From Nocardioides sp. Kera G14 (lineage in GTDB: Bacteria > Actinomycetota > Actinomycetes > Propionibacteriales > Nocardioidaceae), in contig NZ_CP085839.1 of assembly GCF_020715565.1 (NCBI RefSeq), positions 1,426,001 to 1,490,000 on the forward strand: a DNA stretch of 64,000 nt, written 5' to 3'. The first letter of the stretch is position 1. Every line of letters begins with the position of its first letter. The translations under genes and the position numbers were made by a program. Below, one piece after another: positions 61,943-64,000 of this stretch. The notes beneath the pieces are model-generated. The model was given only the letters and a program-made list of their open reading frames with translations. It was not told the DNA's origin and made no database searches.

Positions 61943-62707
61943 TCAACGAGCCGTGAGGACGAGCGGTCCGTCGGCGGTGATGGCGACGGTGTGCTCCATG
62001 TGGGCGCCGCGGGAGCCGTCCTGCGACTTGATCGTCCAGCCGTCCGGGTCGATGTAGATCTGGTCGGTCGTGTGCAGGAACCACGGCTCGATCGCGATGA
62101 CGAGGCCGGGCTCGAGCTTGTAGCCACGACCGGCCTTACCCGCGTTCGGGATGTGCGGGTCGCCGTGCATGGTGCGACCGACGCCGTGACCGCCGAACTG
62201 GGTGTTGACCTTGAGTCCGTTGCGTTTGGCGACGACCTCGATCGCGTGGCTGATGTCGCCGATCCGGTTGCCGGCCTGGGCTGCGGCGATCCCGGCGTCG
62301 AGGGCCTGGGTCGTGGCCTCGATGAGCTTGAGGTCCTTGGGGTCGGCGTTGCCGACCACGACGCTGAGGGCGCTGTCGGAGACCCAGCCGCCGAGGCTCG
62401 CCGCGAAGTCCACGCTGAGCAGGTCCCCGTCCTGGAGGACGTAGTCGTGGGGGAGGCCGTGCAGAACGGCGTCGTTGACGCTGGTGCAGAGCACGTAGCC
62501 GAAGGGCATCGCCCCGAAGCTGGGGTGGTAGTCGATGTAGCAGGACTCCGCACCGGCGTCCTTGATCATCCGGTGCGCGAGGGCGTCGAGCTCCAGCAGG
62601 TTCACTCCGACCGCTGCCTTCTCCTGCAGGGCGAGGAGTACGTCGGCGACGAATCGCCCGGCGGGCTTCATCTGCTCGATCTGGGTCGGGGTGCGGAGCT
62701 CGATCAC
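61943..62707 (-). CDS. map: Methionine aminopeptidase, type I
   Basis: Removes the initiator methionine from new proteins. The 254-residue protein has metal ligands in LLSVDFAASLGGWVSDSALS (two Asp), GGHGVGRTMHGDP (His), IAIEPWFLH (Glu) and AHMEHTVAI (Glu). No N-terminal zinc-finger extension is present. GTG at 62707 is leaderless, with TAGGCT (62715-62720, minus) 7 nt away. The longer upstream open frame is antisense to the GH6 gene. A short GAAAC/GTTTC stem overlaps the stop and may help end transcription. Confidence 0.95.
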   Translation of the reverse strand: MIELRTPTQIEQMKPAGRFVADVLLALQEKAAVGVNLLELDALAHRMIKDAGAESCYIDYHPSFGAMPFGYVLCTSVNDAVLHGLPHDYVLQDGDLLSVDFAASLGGWVSDSALSVVVGNADPKDLKLIEATTQALDAGIAAAQAGNRIGDISHAIEVVAKRNGLKVNTQFGGHGVGRTMHGDPHIPNAGKAGRGYKLEPGLVIAIEPWFLHTTDQIYIDPDGWTIKSQDGSRGAHMEHTVAITADGPLVLTAR

Positions 62708-62714
62708 GGAGTCG

Positions 62715-62730
62715 AGCCTACGTCTAGGCT
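62715..62730. promoter_or_regulatory. Divergent leaderless promoters of map and the GH6 gene
   Basis: TAGGCT appears on both strands: minus at 62715-62720 (7 nt from the map GTG) and plus at 62725-62730 (6 nt from the GH6 GTG). The two start codons are 29 bp apart, so the promoters overlap and may compete. Confidence 0.6.
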
Positions 62731-62736
62731 GCTCCG

Positions 62737-63666
62737 GTGCGGGGATCAGGGAGGGCCACCCTCGTGGCCGTGGCCGTCGTCTGTCTTGTCGTGACCCTGC
62801 TGGGCGGGACATCCGCGGTGGCGAAGCAGGGAAAGAGGCTCGACCCCCGGCTGACGCAGCCCGGCTACGCCGACACACACAGCTCTGCAGCGGTCCGCGG
62901 AGGCCCCTACGCCTCGCTCGGGTCGGTGCCACAGGCGCTCTGGCTGGGGGCGGCGCCGGTGCGGACGGTGCGGGGTCAGCTGCGCGCCTACGTCCGTAGA
63001 GCGGCGGCCAGGCACCGGACGCCACAGGTGGTCCTCTACGCGATCCCGGACCGGGACTGCTCGGGTGGAGGCTGGGCCAGCCCCAGGGCGTACCTCCGGT
63101 GGGTCCGGGCGATCGCCTCCGTCCTCCGGGGCCGTCATGCGATCGCCGTCGTCGAGCCGGATGCACTGGCCATGGAGGACCGGTGCGGAGGGGCCGCCCG
63201 GCTGGCGACGCTCCGCGCGGCGACGAGGATCCTCGCCGCGAGCCGCACCTGGGTCTACCTGGACGCCGGGCACAGCAACTGGCTCACGGCCGAGACGGCT
63301 GCTGCGAGGCTGCGGCAGGCCGGGATCAGCTACGTCCGCGGATTCAGCCTCAACGTCGCCAACTTCCGCCCCACCCCGGAGGCCCAGGCGTATGGCGATG
63401 CGGTGGCCGCCGCCCTCGGTGCTCAGGGGATACCCGGCAAGCACTTCGTCATCGACACCTCACGCAACGGCGCCGCGCCCCTGGACACCCAGTGGTGCAA
63501 CCCGCCGTGGGCACGGGTGGGCCAGCGCCCGGCCATGCTCCGCACCGGAAGCCTCGACGGGCTGCTGTGGTTGAAGCACCCCGGCGAGAGTGACGGCCCC
63601 TGCAACGGCGGTCCGGCCTCGGGCTGGAGCGACCTCCTCGCTGGCCGCCTCCTCGGCCGCGCCTGA
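62737..63666 (+). CDS. Secreted glycoside hydrolase family 6 protein (cellulase-like)
   Basis: A 309-residue GH6 protein. The N terminus has a signal peptide (TLVAVAVVCLVVTLLGGTSA, cut near AVAKQ). Conserved blocks are VLYAIPDRDCSGGG (catalytic acid Asp), IAVVEPDALA, TWVYLDAGHSNWL, HFVIDTSRNGAAPL and GLLWLKHPGESDGPC. GH6 enzymes cleave beta-1,4-glucans by inversion. No carbohydrate-binding module is present, so it may act on soluble or cell-wall-linked glucan. Two Cys pairs could form disulfides. GTG start is leaderless. Confidence 0.9.
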   Translation: MRGSGRATLVAVAVVCLVVTLLGGTSAVAKQGKRLDPRLTQPGYADTHSSAAVRGGPYASLGSVPQALWLGAAPVRTVRGQLRAYVRRAAARHRTPQVVLYAIPDRDCSGGGWASPRAYLRWVRAIASVLRGRHAIAVVEPDALAMEDRCGGAARLATLRAATRILAASRTWVYLDAGHSNWLTAETAAARLRQAGISYVRGFSLNVANFRPTPEAQAYGDAVAAALGAQGIPGKHFVIDTSRNGAAPLDTQWCNPPWARVGQRPAMLRTGSLDGLLWLKHPGESDGPCNGGPASGWSDLLAGRLLGRA

Positions 63667-63673
63667 GGGCGGG

Positions 63674-64000
63674 CTACCAACCCCGGTCGCGCCACTCCGC
63701 CAGATGCGGGCGCTCGGCGCCGAGCGTGGACGGGTCGCCGTGGCCGGGGAAGAACCCGGTCTCGTCCGGCAGTCGGTCGAACACCCGTGCCACGACGTCG
63801 TCATAGAGCTGGGTGAACGCCTCCGCGTCACCGAACGTGTTGCCGACGCCGCCGGGGAAGAGGCTGTCCCCGGTCCAGAGCTGCGGCGGACCGGACTGCG
63901 GAGTGTGGAGCAGGGCGATCGAGCCGGGGGTGTGGCCGCGCAGGGCGATCACCTCGAGCACGACCTCGCCGACCGTGACCGTGTCCCCGTGCTCGAGCGT
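63674..64000 (-). CDS. MBL-fold metallo-hydrolase, C-terminal part (cut by window edge)
   Basis: The last 109 residues of a glyoxalase II-like metallo-beta-lactamase-fold protein. LEVIALRGHTPGSIALLH supplies a metal-binding His, LWTGDSLFPGGVGNTFGD the bridging Asp region and GFFPGHGDPSTLG the last His. Members hydrolyse thioesters, lactones or act as dioxygenases; the specificity-bearing N-terminal half is outside the window. It faces the GH6 gene, ending 7 bp after that gene's stop. Confidence 0.87.
   Translation of the reverse strand, partial: TLEHGDTVTVGEVVLEVIALRGHTPGSIALLHTPQSGPPQLWTGDSLFPGGVGNTFGDAEAFTQLYDDVVARVFDRLPDETGFFPGHGDPSTLGAERPHLAEWRDRGW

Noticed and set aside
1..64000. CRISPR array, rRNA or tRNA genes, prophage structural genes
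   Set aside because: No regularly spaced direct repeats with unique spacers, no rRNA-like or cloverleaf sequence, and no capsid, tail or terminase genes were seen on either strand.

Overview
The window is GC-rich chromosomal DNA from an actinobacterium, most likely of the Propionibacteriales/Nocardioidaceae type (Nocardioides-like). The inference rests on GC-rich codon use, many GTG starts, TANNNT -10 elements placed 6-7 nt before start codons (leaderless transcripts), the order ftsK - rodZ-like - rimO - pgsA - cinA - clgR - DUF3046 - recA - recX, actinobacterial families (DUF4191, DUF3046, DUF222/HNH, PPK2) and actinobacterial control sites (GlnR box, LexA box). No rRNA, tRNA or CRISPR array was seen. 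About 68 genes are called, two cut by the window edges.

Layout. 1-1954: corrinoid/tetrapyrrole genes (partial cobN behind a cobalamin riboswitch, a histidine phosphatase, cobA). About 1957-8590: a probable integrative and mobilizable element (MobF relaxase-helicase, Xis-like protein, tyrosine integrase, VapBC-like toxin-antitoxin) between cobA and glnA. 8594-19586: glnA with a GlnR box, RDD/DUF4191 genes, lipB-lipA, a 2-oxo-acid dehydrogenase E2, pepA, gcvT and an NCS2 permease. 19595-21719: phzF-like, thyA, dfrA. 21706-24467: a DUF222/HNH protein and a complete IS481-like insertion sequence with multiple 16-bp terminal repeats. 24499-27971: CYTH protein, unknown protein, sigma factor with DUF4349 partner, LLM oxidoreductase. 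27990-39600: dapA, rnj, ftsK, rodZ-like, rimO, pgsA, cinA, clgR, DUF3046, recA, recX. 39597-42146: phosphoribosyltransferase, PPK2, HipA-like kinase and DUF3037. 42143-45329: sulfate assimilation (nirA, cysH, sirohydrochlorin chelatase), divergent from an unusual glyA across a long palindrome. 46875-48764: an anti-sigma partner-switching module. 48757-53749: a kinase-aminotransferase fusion, an unknown protein and an AidB-like acyl-CoA dehydrogenase. 53767-58273: K+ channel, PLP decarboxylase and MFS transporter. 58283-61830: an ABC importer whose promoter copies the GlnR-box layout of glnA. 61943-64000: map, a GH6 protein and a partial MBL-fold hydrolase.

How parts connect. CobA makes precorrin-2, which feeds both cobalamin synthesis (CobN) and, through the chelatase at 42143-42886, siroheme for the NirA sulfite reductase. 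glnA and the ABC importer appear to share nitrogen control. Several divergent pairs (pepA/gcvT, map/GH6, aidB/K+ channel, decarboxylase/MFS) are leaderless on both sides; for aidB and the channel gene the two -10 elements are the same 7 bp.

No single clearly new system stands out. The best candidates are the HipA-like kinase + DUF3037 pair, the fused kinase/aminotransferase with its partner gene, the orphan partner-switching module, and the putative nitrogen-controlled importer. All function calls come from reading sequence and motifs; no database search was run.
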